64,000 bases of DNA from Pseudomonadota bacterium (GCA_023412495.1 JAEYNP010000101.1:62001-126000); one strand, 5' to 3'. Counted from the first letter of the stretch, positions 8,724-19,888 are shown. Notes: generated from the sequence alone by a model not told the origin. Translations and numbers: made by a program.

Positions 8724-8858
8724 CGAGCATTGGCGATAATCGAGCGCGCGGAATTATCTCGGACAGCCAGGGCTGATCGGGATCGATTGTGGCTCTGAAC
8801 GTATCGGGGACGCGGGAGCGTCCAAGGCTGCATTCCCACGATGGAGCGTGGGAACGAT
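8724..8858. repeat. About 135-bp dispersed repeat, copy 1
   Basis: The sequence starting CGAGCATTGGCG and ending with the palindrome TTCCCACGATGGAGCGTGGG is closely matched by 19672-19813, and its end by an inverted partial copy at 19454-19517. It lies in the gap between the Wza-like and Wzc-like genes; no gene is seen in it. Confidence 0.75.
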
Positions 8859-8901
8859 TCGAATCTCTTTTTCCCACTTTGCTTTTTAAGCATCAGCAAG
8901 A

Positions 8902-11136
8902 ATGAAGAATTACCAGGTACAGGAACGGCTTGTCGAGGAAGAGGTGGAGGAAGAGATCAATCTCCGCGAGTATTTTTTCATCCTCCGGAAGAGAAAATCT
9001 ATCGTCCTCAGTGTCCTGACGATAATTTTCCTGCTGACAGTCATTGCCACCTTCTCCAGGGTCCCCATCTATATATCATCCGCCGAAGTCCTCATCGAAC
9101 GAAACCGGGGGGCTTCGGGGCTGGAAAATAACTCCTATTGGACCTATGACCCCGAGTTCCTCGCCACCCAGTCGGCCATCATTACCAGCCTCAAGGTGGC
9201 GCGCCGCGTCGTCGACAGCCGGAAACTGGCCACCACATACCGACAGTATTTCCTCGAGGACAAGGAGGAATCTTCGTCGCTGCTCGCCTCCGCGAAAACC
9301 GGGATTAAGACGGGTGCCAGGGATTTTCTCCAGGCAATGACGGCCCTGTTCCGGAGTTCGGCGCCGGATGGCCGCACGGACGGGGCGGGCCTCGAGCCGT
9401 TGACGGACGAGGACAAGATCGCCATGATGGTCCAGGACAGCCTTGCCGTGGAGCCGATGAAGGACTCCAAGATCGTGAGGATCACCTGCGAGCACGAATC
9501 GCCGATAATCGCCAAGCTGGTGGCGGACGCGGTGACCAAGGCGTATATGGACGAGTTGCTCGATATGAAGCTCACGACCAGCAGGTACGCCCTGGAGTGG
9601 ATGACCGCCAAGGCCGAGGAGGAGCGGAAAAAGCTCGAGGCTTCCGAAAAGGTCATGCAGCAGTATATGCGGGAAAACGATCTGGTGACGGTCGAGAACA
9701 GACTGGCCATCGCCCCGCAGAAGTTGAGCGAATTCAGCTCCAAGCTGTCGCAGGCCCAGACCGACCGCAAGGCGCTGGAGGATGTCATGAAGAAGATTTC
9801 CGCGGCCGGCTCCAACATCGGCCAACTCGAGAATATTCCGATTTTTGCGGAGAACGGCGTGCTGAAGAGCCTGCGGGAGGCGATCTTCAAGGCCCGCCAG
9901 AATATTGCCGAGCTGTCGAAAAAATTCGGGGAAAAACACCCGCTGATGATCAAGGCCAACGATGAGCTGAGGCAACTGCTCGGTCAGCAGCAGGCGGAGG
10001 TCAACCGAGTTGTCTCCACCACCAGGAATTCATTCGAACTGGCGAAATCCCAGGAAGAAAGCCTTCAGGAGCTGCTCGATTCGACCAAGAACGAGCTGCT
10101 CAATCTGAACGAGAAGTTCATCCAGTTTTCCATCATGAAGCGCGATGTCGATTCCAACCGAGTGGTGTATGAGGCCCTGACCTCCAACATCAAAAAGGAG
10201 GGTGTGACCGAACAGTCGCAAAGCGTAAACGTCTGGGTGATACGAGATGCATACCTTCCGGAAGCCCCTTCCAAGCCGAACAAGAAGCGCAATCTGATGC
10301 TTGGTCTCATCCTCGGCCTGATGGGCGGGATCGGCAGCGCCTTCCTCATCGAGTACCTGGATAACACCGTCAAATCGGAGAAGGATCTGGAGACGCGGTA
10401 TGGCTTGACCGTTCTTGGCTCGGTCGAGCAGGTGAATGAAAAGGGGGCGAGCATCGAAAACTATCTTCTCCAGAAACCGCTCTCGCCCCTGGCGGAAAGC
10501 TATAGGTTGATTCGGACGGGGCTGCTGCTCTCGTCGGCCGAGCATCCTCCCCGCACCATCCTGATAACCAGCATGGGACCGCAGGAAGGCAAGACCTCCA
10601 CCACGATCAATATCGCCAGGGTCCTCGGCCAGGGCAGCAAGAAGGTGCTGATCATCGACTGCGACCTGCGCCGGCCCCGCGTCCATTCCGTTTTCGCCAT
10701 GCAGAACGATAAGGGGCTCAGCCAATTCCTGACCGGCAATACCCAGGACGATATCGTCCGTAAAATACCGGGAGAAGAGCTCTTTGTCGTGTCGTCGGGC
10801 ACTATTCCGCCGAATCCCGCCGAGTTGGTAAGCTCCCGGAAGATGAGAACATTCGTGGAGAAGATGGCGGAGAATTTCGATTTCGTCCTCATCGATTCGC
10901 CGCCGATCCAGAGCGTCACCGACAGCCTGGCCCTGACTCGGATAGTCGATGGCACGATCATCGTCGTGCGGGCCGGGGAGACCACCTACGAAATGCTCCA
11001 CAGCGGATTGAAGAAACTGCGGGACATCCAGTGTCCTCTTCTCGGCTGTGTCCTGAACGGCCAGAAAAAAAGCCATGCCGCCGGTTCGTATTACTATGGG
11101 TATACGACGTATTACGCCAAGGACGGCGAGGCGTAA
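8902..11136 (+). CDS. Wzc-like chain-length regulator with BY-kinase domain
   Basis: The 744-residue inner-membrane protein has a Wzz domain at the N-terminus, with its first membrane helix near residues 35-55 (IVLSVLTIIFLLTVIATF). A long periplasmic coiled-coil section spans 230-430 and a second helix lies near 475 (LMLGLILGLMGGIGSAFLI). The cytoplasmic tyrosine-kinase domain has Walker A GPQEGKTST, Walker A' VLIIDCDLRRPR and Walker B FVLIDSPP. The C-terminus is a tyrosine cluster (YYYGYTTYY), the usual autophosphorylation site. Such proteins set polymer length and gate export together with the Wza-like protein encoded just upstream. Confidence 0.93.
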   Translation: MKNYQVQERLVEEEVEEEINLREYFFILRKRKSIVLSVLTIIFLLTVIATFSRVPIYISSAEVLIERNRGASGLENNSYWTYDPEFLATQSAIITSLKVARRVVDSRKLATTYRQYFLEDKEESSSLLASAKTGIKTGARDFLQAMTALFRSSAPDGRTDGAGLEPLTDEDKIAMMVQDSLAVEPMKDSKIVRITCEHESPIIAKLVADAVTKAYMDELLDMKLTTSRYALEWMTAKAEEERKKLEASEKVMQQYMRENDLVTVENRLAIAPQKLSEFSSKLSQAQTDRKALEDVMKKISAAGSNIGQLENIPIFAENGVLKSLREAIFKARQNIAELSKKFGEKHPLMIKANDELRQLLGQQQAEVNRVVSTTRNSFELAKSQEESLQELLDSTKNELLNLNEKFIQFSIMKRDVDSNRVVYEALTSNIKKEGVTEQSQSVNVWVIRDAYLPEAPSKPNKKRNLMLGLILGLMGGIGSAFLIEYLDNTVKSEKDLETRYGLTVLGSVEQVNEKGASIENYLLQKPLSPLAESYRLIRTGLLLSSAEHPPRTILITSMGPQEGKTSTTINIARVLGQGSKKVLIIDCDLRRPRVHSVFAMQNDKGLSQFLTGNTQDDIVRKIPGEELFVVSSGTIPPNPAELVSSRKMRTFVEKMAENFDFVLIDSPPIQSVTDSLALTRIVDGTIIVVRAGETTYEMLHSGLKKLRDIQCPLLGCVLNGQKKSHAAGSYYYGYTTYYAKDGEA

Positions 11137-11202
11137 ATACAGGAACGAGCCTCATCTTGCGAAAGACGATAATGATAGGAGTTGAGTCAGCCTCGAGGTG
11201 TG

Positions 11203-11245
11203 GTAGGGTGCATTCCATGCACCTGGTGCGTGAAACGCACCCTAC
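11203..11245. repeat. Short palindromic repeat, copy 1 (GTAGGGTGC...GCACCCTAC)
   Basis: GTAGGGTGCATTCC and TGAAACGCACCCTAC bracket an inner GCACCTGGTGC palindrome. An inverted copy is at 13777-13819, so the pair flanks the polymerase-like gene. A partial third copy (GTGCATGGAATGTATCCTAC) is near 13850-13869. A hairpin here could weaken read-through from the kinase gene. Confidence 0.7.
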
Positions 11246-11299
11246 AGTGCGTCCCTTGCCAAAAGCTGATGAGGTAGCAGAGAGAGACAGGTCGGCGCA

Positions 11300-13633
11300 A
11301 TGAAAAACATTCCCTTCGCCCTGTTCATCGCCACCCTCGTCTTTGCACCTCTGGCCTTCGGCACCGTTGAGGAATGGTCGATGACGACCGTTCAGCTGTT
11401 GATCGTCTTTGCGGGTCTCTTCTTCTGCCTGCAGTACCGCGCATCGCCCGAGAAACTCTTGCAGACGCCGGGCCTTGCGCCCCTCGTTCTGCTGGTGTGT
11501 TTCATGGCCGTGCAGATGGTGCCTCTGCCTCCCGCTGTCGTCAAAATTCTTTCACCCGCAAGCTATCAGGCTTATCAACCGCTCAACGAGCTGTCGAATG
11601 CAGGGGGCTGGATGCCGCTGACCGTCTACCGCAAGGAGACCTTCTTCGAATTCCTGCGACTGGCTTCTTATGGATTGTTCTATGTCCTCACCATCCAACT
11701 GTTGAGCAGCGGCGAGCTCTTGAAGAGGACGGTATCGATCTGCTGCTGGCTGGCTATCGGCATCGCCGTGCTGGCCATCCTGCAGAAGTACTCGTCGCCC
11801 GACAAGATCTTCTGGTTCCGTGCCGTGGCGGTGAACAGTGCCCCGATCGGGCCATGGGTCAACCGCTCGCAGTACTGCGGCTATATCGAAATGATGGCTC
11901 CCCTGACCCTGGCTTTGGCATTGTTCTACCGGCCGTCTCCGAATCCCGAGGAATCGCTGCGCCGGCGGATCGTCTCTTTTTTTTCGCCGAGCGGCGGCAA
12001 TCTCTTCATGGTGCTGGGCTTCGGCGTGCTCATCATGGTCTGCTCGGCTTTCATCAGCCTCAGCCGGGGCGGGATAATCGCCCTGGCCTTTTCCCTGCTC
12101 TTGTTTTTCACCCTGCCGGCCTGGAAAAGCACCCGGTATTCCAGCATGTTTTTTATCGGTGCGGTCGGCACGGCGATCCTCTCGATAACCTGGTTCGGCT
12201 GGGATCCCATCTTCTTGAGATTCGAGCAGATCGTGAACAGTTCCGGGGAGATCAGCCTCGATCGTTTCCGGATTTGGGAGGATGTCGTGCCGCTGATCAA
12301 GGATTTCCTGCTCACCGGCAGCGGCTTTGGTACCTTCATCGCCGTCTTTGCGCAGTATAGGACCTTTCCCGGCCGGGAGATCTATGATCATGCCCATAAC
12401 GACTACCTCGAGCTGCTCAGCGATGGCGGCATCATCGGCTTTGCCCTTGCCGCCTGGTTCGTGATCGCTGTCATTCGCGCAGGCGCAAGGATGATCGGCC
12501 GACGGCGGGACCGCTACGCAAGACTCGTCGGCCTCGGGGCGCTCTGCGGCATCGTGGCCATGCTCATCCATAGCATAAGCGATTTCAACATGCATAACGG
12601 CGCCGACGGCCTCTATTTCTTTTTTCTCTGCGGGCTGCTTGTCTCGGCCGGGAACACGAGATTTCATTACCGGATGGATGCGAGCCTGCTGAAGCACACC
12701 GACCGGTTGACGCGAGGACGGTTTCTGCTCGCCGGCGGGCTTCTGCTCTGCGCCGTGCTGCTCGGGCAGGGAGGGGTGATGCTGGCCAGGGGGAAGTATG
12801 CCGAGGTGAACGGTATCTATCTCAACCGCCAGTTGCCGGAAAAGACGCTTGCCCGGATATCAGCCGTCTTGCTGGAGGCATCGCGGCTCGACCCCATGGA
12901 GCCGATCTACTCATCCCTGCAGGGGGATGTGCAGCGGTATCTCCGGCAACCCGAGAAAGCTTTGGCTTCTTATGTCGAGGCAGGGCGGAAAGATCCCTTG
13001 AACGGGGCGTATCTCCAGCAGATCGGCATGATGCTGCCGAAAGAGCGGCGGCATCTGGCCGAACAATTGATGGAGCAGGGGGCAAAAACCACCCTGCACA
13101 AAGACGAGCTCCTCCTGGCGAGGGTCGAATGGCTGCTCGAGATCGGGGCGCGGGACAAGGCGATCGCGGCGGTGCGCGGGGGGCTCGAACGGAATCCGAA
13201 GATGATCGAGGTTGTCATTCCTCTGCTGCAGGGACATTCCTTCACCCGGGACGAGCTGACGGCCGTTATGCCGGAATCGGTCGAAGCCTGGCTTCGTGCC
13301 GGAGCATTTCTCGAAAAGCTGGGCGGCATCGACGAAGCCGTCTATTTCCGGGAACACGCCCTGGATTTTCTCGGACGGGAAGCGGCCGTGAAGCCTGATT
13401 GGTTCTCCCAGCTCTATCATTTTTACCGGCAACGGCAGGATGAGGAGAGGGCTGTCGAAATCGTGCGCCTGGGTATCGAAAAGATCCCGGATCACCCTCG
13501 ATTCCATGAGTGGTTGGGCGATCATTATGCCAAGGGAGCCATCACCTACCGGGCGCTCGAGGAGTATCGCCAGGTGCTCCTTCTGGAACCGGACAACACC
13601 GAAGTCCGGCGCAGGATCGAGCAGCTGCAGTGA
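11300..13633 (+). CDS. O-antigen ligase/polymerase-family membrane protein with TPR tail
   Basis: Residues 1-460 form a multi-pass membrane region with the O-antigen ligase/polymerase (Wzy_C, PF04932) signature: LSRGGIIALAF in the middle and HAHNDYLELLSDGGIIGF near 360, including the conserved histidine. After a last helix near 470-490 (FLLAGGLLLCAVLLGQGGVML), the C-terminal 280 residues are helical repeats of TPR type, ending HYAKGAITYRALEEYRQVLL. This architecture occurs in exosortase-linked polysaccharide loci, where the protein is taken as the polymerase or ligase. The polymer itself is unknown. Confidence 0.88.
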   Translation: MKNIPFALFIATLVFAPLAFGTVEEWSMTTVQLLIVFAGLFFCLQYRASPEKLLQTPGLAPLVLLVCFMAVQMVPLPPAVVKILSPASYQAYQPLNELSNAGGWMPLTVYRKETFFEFLRLASYGLFYVLTIQLLSSGELLKRTVSICCWLAIGIAVLAILQKYSSPDKIFWFRAVAVNSAPIGPWVNRSQYCGYIEMMAPLTLALALFYRPSPNPEESLRRRIVSFFSPSGGNLFMVLGFGVLIMVCSAFISLSRGGIIALAFSLLLFFTLPAWKSTRYSSMFFIGAVGTAILSITWFGWDPIFLRFEQIVNSSGEISLDRFRIWEDVVPLIKDFLLTGSGFGTFIAVFAQYRTFPGREIYDHAHNDYLELLSDGGIIGFALAAWFVIAVIRAGARMIGRRRDRYARLVGLGALCGIVAMLIHSISDFNMHNGADGLYFFFLCGLLVSAGNTRFHYRMDASLLKHTDRLTRGRFLLAGGLLLCAVLLGQGGVMLARGKYAEVNGIYLNRQLPEKTLARISAVLLEASRLDPMEPIYSSLQGDVQRYLRQPEKALASYVEAGRKDPLNGAYLQQIGMMLPKERRHLAEQLMEQGAKTTLHKDELLLARVEWLLEIGARDKAIAAVRGGLERNPKMIEVVIPLLQGHSFTRDELTAVMPESVEAWLRAGAFLEKLGGIDEAVYFREHALDFLGREAAVKPDWFSQLYHFYRQRQDEERAVEIVRLGIEKIPDHPRFHEWLGDHYAKGAITYRALEEYRQVLLLEPDNTEVRRRIEQLQ

Positions 13634-13776
13634 TGCAGGGTTACATCTTGAATCTTGTTGTGGCAGTGCGTTGGGTTTCTTGGCTTTGGTGCGCAGAAAG
13701 TTACGAATAGTGTCACTTTCAGAATACCAAAAACACTGGTTGGTAAAATTTGAGGATGAACGGCAATTCCAACCCA

Positions 13777-13819
13777 GTAGGGTGCGCTCCGCGCACCAGG
13801 TGCATGGAATGCACCCTAC
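13777..13819. repeat. Short palindromic repeat, copy 2 (inverted)
   Basis: GTAGGGTGCGCTCC through GAATGCACCCTAC is the reverse complement of the copy at 11203-11245 with few differences. A third partial copy follows at about 13850-13869. The 270-base gap 13634-13906 holds only these repeats. Confidence 0.7.
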
Positions 13820-13906
13820 TTTCGGACCGTGAGGAGGAAACGAGATTGATCAGTGCATGGAATGTATCCTACTTTCGAGGAAGTGAGATGGACTTCTGGA
13901 ATGCGC

Positions 13907-14437
13907 TCAGTCTGTTATGTGCTTCTCGGTGAACTGGGCCAGGAGTTCGTGGATGGTGTACGGCGGCCGGACATCGAAATAATGGTCGACGATGGCATGG
14001 CCCATCTCATGGGCCATGACATGAAGGCGGGCGTCGTCGACGGAGACGTAGATGGTGTCCTCGGACAGTGAATAGTAAGCGATGTGGTCGACATCCTCGC
14101 TGTATTTCTGCTTGTACACCTCGGCCACATCCTCCATGTCGTCGAGCAGGACGATTTTTATGCGGAGGTTGTCCGGAAACATGTCGAGGACCGTTTCGGC
14201 CTTCTCCAGAATCGTGTCGAGCTTGGCGAGAACCTCATCCTCCACCGTCACCACGTCCTTTTTTCTAACGAATTGACCTAGTTTGCTGCCAAGTTCGACG
14301 TTATCGTTGAAGTCCTCGAGCTGTTTCTGGCTGGAATAGACCAGAGTTATATACCGGCTTTCGGCCTCCTTTGCCCACAGGGGCGACGGAAGGAATAGAA
14401 CCGAGCAGACTGCGGCGCAGACAAGTATCTTAAACAT
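13907..14437 (-). CDS. Secreted putative zinc metallopeptidase (HEMGH motif)
   Basis: The 176-residue product has a signal peptide (MFKILVCAAVCSVLFLPSPLWA, cleavage near 22) and the HExxH zinc-peptidase motif in MAHEMGHAIVDHYF near residue 143. A downstream glutamate in HELLAQFTEKH could be the third ligand. It is small for a peptidase and has no other recognisable domain. It overlaps the upstream HAMP-like gene by 8 bases, so translation is probably coupled. It may process a periplasmic partner encoded in the same operon. The substrate is unknown. Confidence 0.7.
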   Translation of the reverse strand: MFKILVCAAVCSVLFLPSPLWAKEAESRYITLVYSSQKQLEDFNDNVELGSKLGQFVRKKDVVTVEDEVLAKLDTILEKAETVLDMFPDNLRIKIVLLDDMEDVAEVYKQKYSEDVDHIAYYSLSEDTIYVSVDDARLHVMAHEMGHAIVDHYFDVRPPYTIHELLAQFTEKHITD

Positions 14438-15038
14438 CGTTCAGGGTATACGATGAGTAGATTGCTTTGATTTTCTTGTTTTTTTCATCGATACTCCAGT
14501 ACAGGCCGTGGAGATCGTCCTGCAGTTCCGGAGGCAGCTTGCCGGTCTTGGTCCTGGCCTGTTCGAGAAGCTCCGAAATCGCTTCGGAATGGGCCTGAAG
14601 GCTTTTCAACGTCAGGGAAAGGTCTTTGTTGAAAGCATTGATTTTATTGGCGAGTTCCTTGCCTTCATCCTTGCTGCGCAGGAATATCGTGTCGTCCAGT
14701 CTGCGCTCCAGCATGTTGTCGAGGGTCTTCTCGAATCGGAAGAGAGGCCCGGCAATGCGGTGCGTGATCAACATTGCCGTTATGACGAGCACTATACTGC
14801 CAACGACCAAAAAAATCCAGTGAGCGGTTAGGGCTTTTTGAAAGAGGATAAGTGGAGTTTGTCCGATCCGGAGATCGTGGTCGTTGTACAGGATTGTCAG
14901 TGTGTCGGCGGAAAAAAGACTGAACAGGGCGATAAAAAAAAGGCAACCACTGAAGACAAAAAGGAAATATCCGAGGATGAGTTTGCCTTGGAAATCTTTC
15001 TTGATGAAGAAATTCCTTCTCTTGTATTGCTGTGCCAT
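14430..15038 (-). CDS. Two-TM membrane protein with HAMP-like region
   Basis: The 202-residue product has a short basic N-terminus, a helix near 18-43 (KLILGYFLFVFSGCLFFIALF), a small periplasmic loop and a second helix near 74-92 (IFLVVGSIVLVITAMLI). A HAMP-like linker follows (HRIAGPLFRFEKTLDNM) and then a cytoplasmic coiled coil to about 170. It resembles the front half of a methyl-accepting chemotaxis protein but has no signalling hairpin. It starts two bases after the stop of the SurA-like gene and overlaps the peptidase gene, so the three form one operon. A sensory or scaffold role is possible. Confidence 0.65.
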   Translation of the reverse strand: MAQQYKRRNFFIKKDFQGKLILGYFLFVFSGCLFFIALFSLFSADTLTILYNDHDLRIGQTPLILFQKALTAHWIFLVVGSIVLVITAMLITHRIAGPLFRFEKTLDNMLERRLDDTIFLRSKDEGKELANKINAFNKDLSLTLKSLQAHSEAISELLEQARTKTGKLPPELQDDLHGLYWSIDEKNKKIKAIYSSYTLNDV

Positions 15039-15039
15039 A

Positions 15040-15777
15040 TCATTCTTTGCCGTTGTGGATGGTGATCGTTGCCTTTTGTTTCAAATCCGCCAGCCATTGA
15101 CTCATCTGCTGCTCTCTCTTGTAGTCCTCAAACATTGCCGAGACACGCTGCCGGTCGATTTGCGGTAATGATGGGACAGGCGACGGCTGAATGTCGTCAA
15201 GGCGAATGGCATACCTGTCCGTGCCGGTGTCGAAGTGAACGGCAAACTGACCCGGATGGAGCGAGGCAAGAAGCATCCGGATCGGGGTTGCCAAGTCGTT
15301 GAACAAGGCAGTATTGGTCAAGCCGGCGGCGGTTGCTGCCTCTTCCGGGGTTTTGGGGATGGCGTCCAATCGGGTGAAGGTGACGATTTTCCCGGTCAGA
15401 GCGAGGTAGCCGCCGACCTCGTCCTCGCTCACCTTGGTTACGAGTTGCTCGTTTTTCCGGTCAAGGAGAATCTTGATCAGCGAATTTTCGTAGAATTCCT
15501 TCAACGATTCCCGGAAGCTCTCCTCCTTGTGGATTGCCTGTATTTCGGCCTCCTGGATAAGCAGTTCACGGGTGATAAGCGTGTCGTAGAGTTCGGTTTG
15601 CTCCTTGGCGTGGTATCCTCGTTTGGAGCTTTCCTTGGCGATGGCCTCCATGGCGATGTCGCGACCGTTGATGGAGATGGCGATCTCCTTCGAAGGGGTC
15701 TTGCCGGGTAGGAAGGAGAGGAGCGAAAGGACCGTTGCAAGACTGACGATCGCCAGAATGATGAAAAGATATTTCAT
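15040..15777 (-). CDS. SurA-N/EpsD-like periplasmic chaperone-type protein
   Basis: The 245-residue product carries an N-terminal membrane anchor (YLFIILAIVSLATVLSLLSFL). It then follows the SurA N-terminal pattern: AISINGRDIAMEAIAKE, and a helical TRELLIQEAEIQAI segment seen in peptidyl-prolyl isomerases of the PpiC/SurA type. A complete PPIase core is not evident; the second half (KIVTFTRLDAIPKT, HFDTGTDRYAIRLDDIQPS) partly resembles the parvulin fold. EpsD-type relatives occur near exopolysaccharide loci. The ATG is preceded by GAGGG, and it is the first gene of a three-gene minus-strand operon. Confidence 0.6.
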   Translation of the reverse strand: MKYLFIILAIVSLATVLSLLSFLPGKTPSKEIAISINGRDIAMEAIAKESSKRGYHAKEQTELYDTLITRELLIQEAEIQAIHKEESFRESLKEFYENSLIKILLDRKNEQLVTKVSEDEVGGYLALTGKIVTFTRLDAIPKTPEEAATAAGLTNTALFNDLATPIRMLLASLHPGQFAVHFDTGTDRYAIRLDDIQPSPVPSLPQIDRQRVSAMFEDYKREQQMSQWLADLKQKATITIHNGKE

Positions 15778-15959
15778 AGGTCACCCTCGGGAAAGAATGG
15801 GCAAGTGTCTTTCCTGCCGATATTGCGGGAAAAACGTCTGAACAATTCTAGCGAATGGAAATGATGAAAGGCAAGGAAAAAACCGGATCGAAAGCAGGGG
15901 GCAATCCGGCGGCCAAAAGTCGTCTTGATCGTCCGCGCCAATCGTCAGGGGGCGGAGGT

Positions 15960-16214
15960 TCATGACTTGTTTTCGGCAATAAAGCCGGAGATGGCGTCCA
16001 TGCCGAGAAACACGCCGCTGACGGTCCGGTTGCCGATGCGCAGGGCCGGGATCATTCTGATCCCATCCTGCCACGCCCGGCGCGGGGAGAGCATGATGTC
16101 CACTTCCTCGACTTCGAGAGAAGGATCGGCCGCGGCGAGTTTTTTGAGATGTCTGCCGGCGATATGGCAGCGCGGGCAGAGTGCTGAACGATAGAAGGTG
16201 ATATACGTTTTCAT
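15960..16214 (-). CDS. Glutaredoxin-like thioredoxin-fold protein
   Basis: The 84-residue product has a thioredoxin fold with a CPRC redox motif at 13-16 (YRSALCPRC), a beta strand VEEVDIML, and the conserved cis-proline region MIPALRIG. It is the size of a minimal glutaredoxin or NrdH/Grx-like protein and has no signal peptide. It is probably a cytoplasmic thiol-disulfide oxidoreductase with no obvious operon partner; the SurA-like gene begins about 180 bases downstream. Confidence 0.75.
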   Translation of the reverse strand: MKTYITFYRSALCPRCHIAGRHLKKLAAADPSLEVEEVDIMLSPRRAWQDGIRMIPALRIGNRTVSGVFLGMDAISGFIAENKS

Positions 16215-16314
16215 CCGACGAAATTCACTGAAATGACATCCAAAAGCTGGGAGCTTTCCAGGATACCGGAAGCCGGTTGTTTTCTCAACAGGAGTTTGGT
16301 GGGGTCAGTTTGGC

Positions 16315-16402
16315 GGGGTCAAATCTTTATTCTTGACATTGTCTGGTTGTTGTTGGAAGTCTGGAAGGCTTGGGAGAGTGTCAAGAATAAAGATTTGACC
16401 CC
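16315..16402. repeat. 24-bp perfect inverted repeat (MITE/REP-like)
   Basis: GGGGTCAAATCTTTATTC plus TTGACA at 16315-16338 is exactly complementary to 16379-16402, around a 40-base loop. A further degenerate GGGGTCAG lies just upstream at about 16301. Arms of this kind are typical of small non-autonomous mobile repeats. The gap 16215-16582 contains no gene. Confidence 0.75.
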
Positions 16403-16465
16403 ATCAAAACTTCCAGCTTCCTTCCTCCATTATGCTATAATGCGGCAAAGAGAAGAGGTATCGCT

Positions 16466-16486
16466 GGGAGCCTGTCGGATTATAAT
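16466..16486. repeat. Solo terminal repeat of the GGAGCCTGTCGGATTAT family
   Basis: GGGAGCCTGTCGGATTATAA matches the terminal inverted repeat of the tandem element at 40263-40612 but lacks its partner end here. It is probably a relic of that element. Confidence 0.55.
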
Positions 16487-16582
16487 CGCAGGTTCCCGAG
16501 AAGAACCGTATCAGGTGTGCAGGCGGCTCCTTCGGAAGGAGACCGATCGAGTTTCGGCTGTACTGGAAAATCAGGAAGAGGA

Positions 16583-17236
16583 ATGACCACCGTTCAAACC
16601 ACATGCAGAAAATGTGGAAATTGCTGCAAGAAGGGAGGCCCCGCCCTACATGCTCAGGATCTGCCGTTGATCAGGAGCGGCAAGATCCCCATGAGTGCCT
16701 TGATCACCATCAGGAAAGGAGAACTTGCCCATCATCCGATCAACGGCCTTCAGCCGGTGAATGTCGAGCTGGTCAAGATCATCGGCGCCGGGCGGCAGTG
16801 GAATTGCTGCTACTACGACGAAACGGTCGGCTGCACCGTCTATGACCACCGGCCGCACGCCTGCCGGGTGCTGAAGTGCTGGGATACCGAAGAGATCCTG
16901 GCCATCGTGGAAAAGGATACCCTGACCCGCTTCGACATCCTCGAGCCGGACGATCCGCTCATTGCCGTCATCAGGGAACATGAGCGAATCTGCCCTTGTG
17001 ACGATCTGCAGGAGATCCGGACGAATCTGCAACGGTTGTCGGACAAGAAGAAGAGGGAACTGGAGAAACGGGTGCGCGACGATCTTCGGTTCCGGACGAG
17101 GATCATCGTGGATTACCAGTTGAAACTGAGCCAGGAGTTGTTCTGCTTCGGCCGGCCGTTCTTCCAGTTCCTCCAGGCGTTGGGTGTCGGGGTTTCGGAA
17201 TCGCAGTCGGGAGTAATGCTGCGCTGGGAGAAGTAA
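16583..17236 (+). CDS. YkgJ-like CxxC-cluster metal-binding protein
   Basis: The 217-residue product carries the YkgJ (zinc/iron-chelating) cysteine pattern: CRKCGNCCKKGG at residues 9-20, then NCCYYDETVGCTVYDHRPHACR around 75-96. A second pair, CPCD, lies near 139. Such proteins bind zinc or an iron-sulfur cluster; their cellular role is poorly defined. The ATG at 16583 is chosen because AGGAAGAGG lies directly upstream; an earlier in-frame ATG at 16517 would add 22 unlike residues. It converges with the kinase gene, three bases apart. Confidence 0.8.
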   Translation: MTTVQTTCRKCGNCCKKGGPALHAQDLPLIRSGKIPMSALITIRKGELAHHPINGLQPVNVELVKIIGAGRQWNCCYYDETVGCTVYDHRPHACRVLKCWDTEEILAIVEKDTLTRFDILEPDDPLIAVIREHERICPCDDLQEIRTNLQRLSDKKKRELEKRVRDDLRFRTRIIVDYQLKLSQELFCFGRPFFQFLQALGVGVSESQSGVMLRWEK

Positions 17237-17239
17237 CGG

Positions 17240-19150
<1,911 letters not shown>

Positions 19151-19453
19151 TGGAGTATGTCAGGATGATATACCTTTTGAGACGCCAATACAAGTTCCCG
19201 AAGGGTCGTCTTCGTCCACTTTTTTGTTTTTGTTCCCTTATTTGAGTCAGCCCTTGTTCATCGAAAGGGATCATCCAGACGGCAGTGCCATCTCCGCGGC
19301 TTTCCTCGCAGGGTGGTCATTGAAAAAAGAATGGAAATCCTGACCGGAGGCGACCTGGAGCATGATTGCCTGAGCCAACTCGAAGGGACAGGTCACCATG
19401 GGGCAGTGCCCGGCATCTATAGCCATTACCGGCCATCCGTTTGCTTTGGCTTT

Positions 19454-19517
19454 CGATCGTACCCACGCCCCAGCGTGGATACGCAGTCTGGGGCGCTCCT
19501 GCGTCCCGAGTTCACGG
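19454..19517. repeat. Inverted partial copy of the 135-bp repeat
   Basis: Read on the minus strand this matches the 3' half of the repeat at 19672-19813, including the CCACGCTGGGGCGTGG palindrome. It faces that copy across about 155 bases. Confidence 0.6.
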
Positions 19518-19671
19518 AAAAACGTACATGGCCGGAAGCCGCTATGTGATCATGAAACCGGAAAAGCTGATCTGTACGGACGTCGATTGGCATCCCGTCC
19601 TCTGTTGTCCGGATTTGGTTCAGAAGCATGCCTATCAAAACCAGGTGAAACGAGGATATGTGGACCTGCCT

Positions 19672-19813
19672 CGAGCATTGGCGGTATTCGATCGCATGGA
19701 ATTCTCTCGGACGACCGGGGCTGATCCGGATCTATTTGTATTTGTGGCTCTGAATGAAACGGGGATGCGGGAGCGTCCAAGGCTGGGTTCCCACGCTGGA
19801 GCGTGGGAACGAT
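19672..19813. repeat. About 140-bp dispersed repeat, copy 2
   Basis: The sequence from CGAGCATTGGCG to the palindrome TTCCCACGCTGGAGCGTGGG matches 8724-8858 closely. No coding sequence is apparent. Confidence 0.75.
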
Positions 19814-19888
19814 CAAAACCCAACCACCCTGGAACGCCCCGTGGACAAAGAGAAAAGTTGTCATTTTCTATCTAAAATACCTCTATCT

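Noticed and set aside
19313..19875. Several short plus- and minus-strand frames upstream of the Mop gene
   Set aside because: They translate repeat sequence shared with 8724-8858 and have no ribosome sites or family features.
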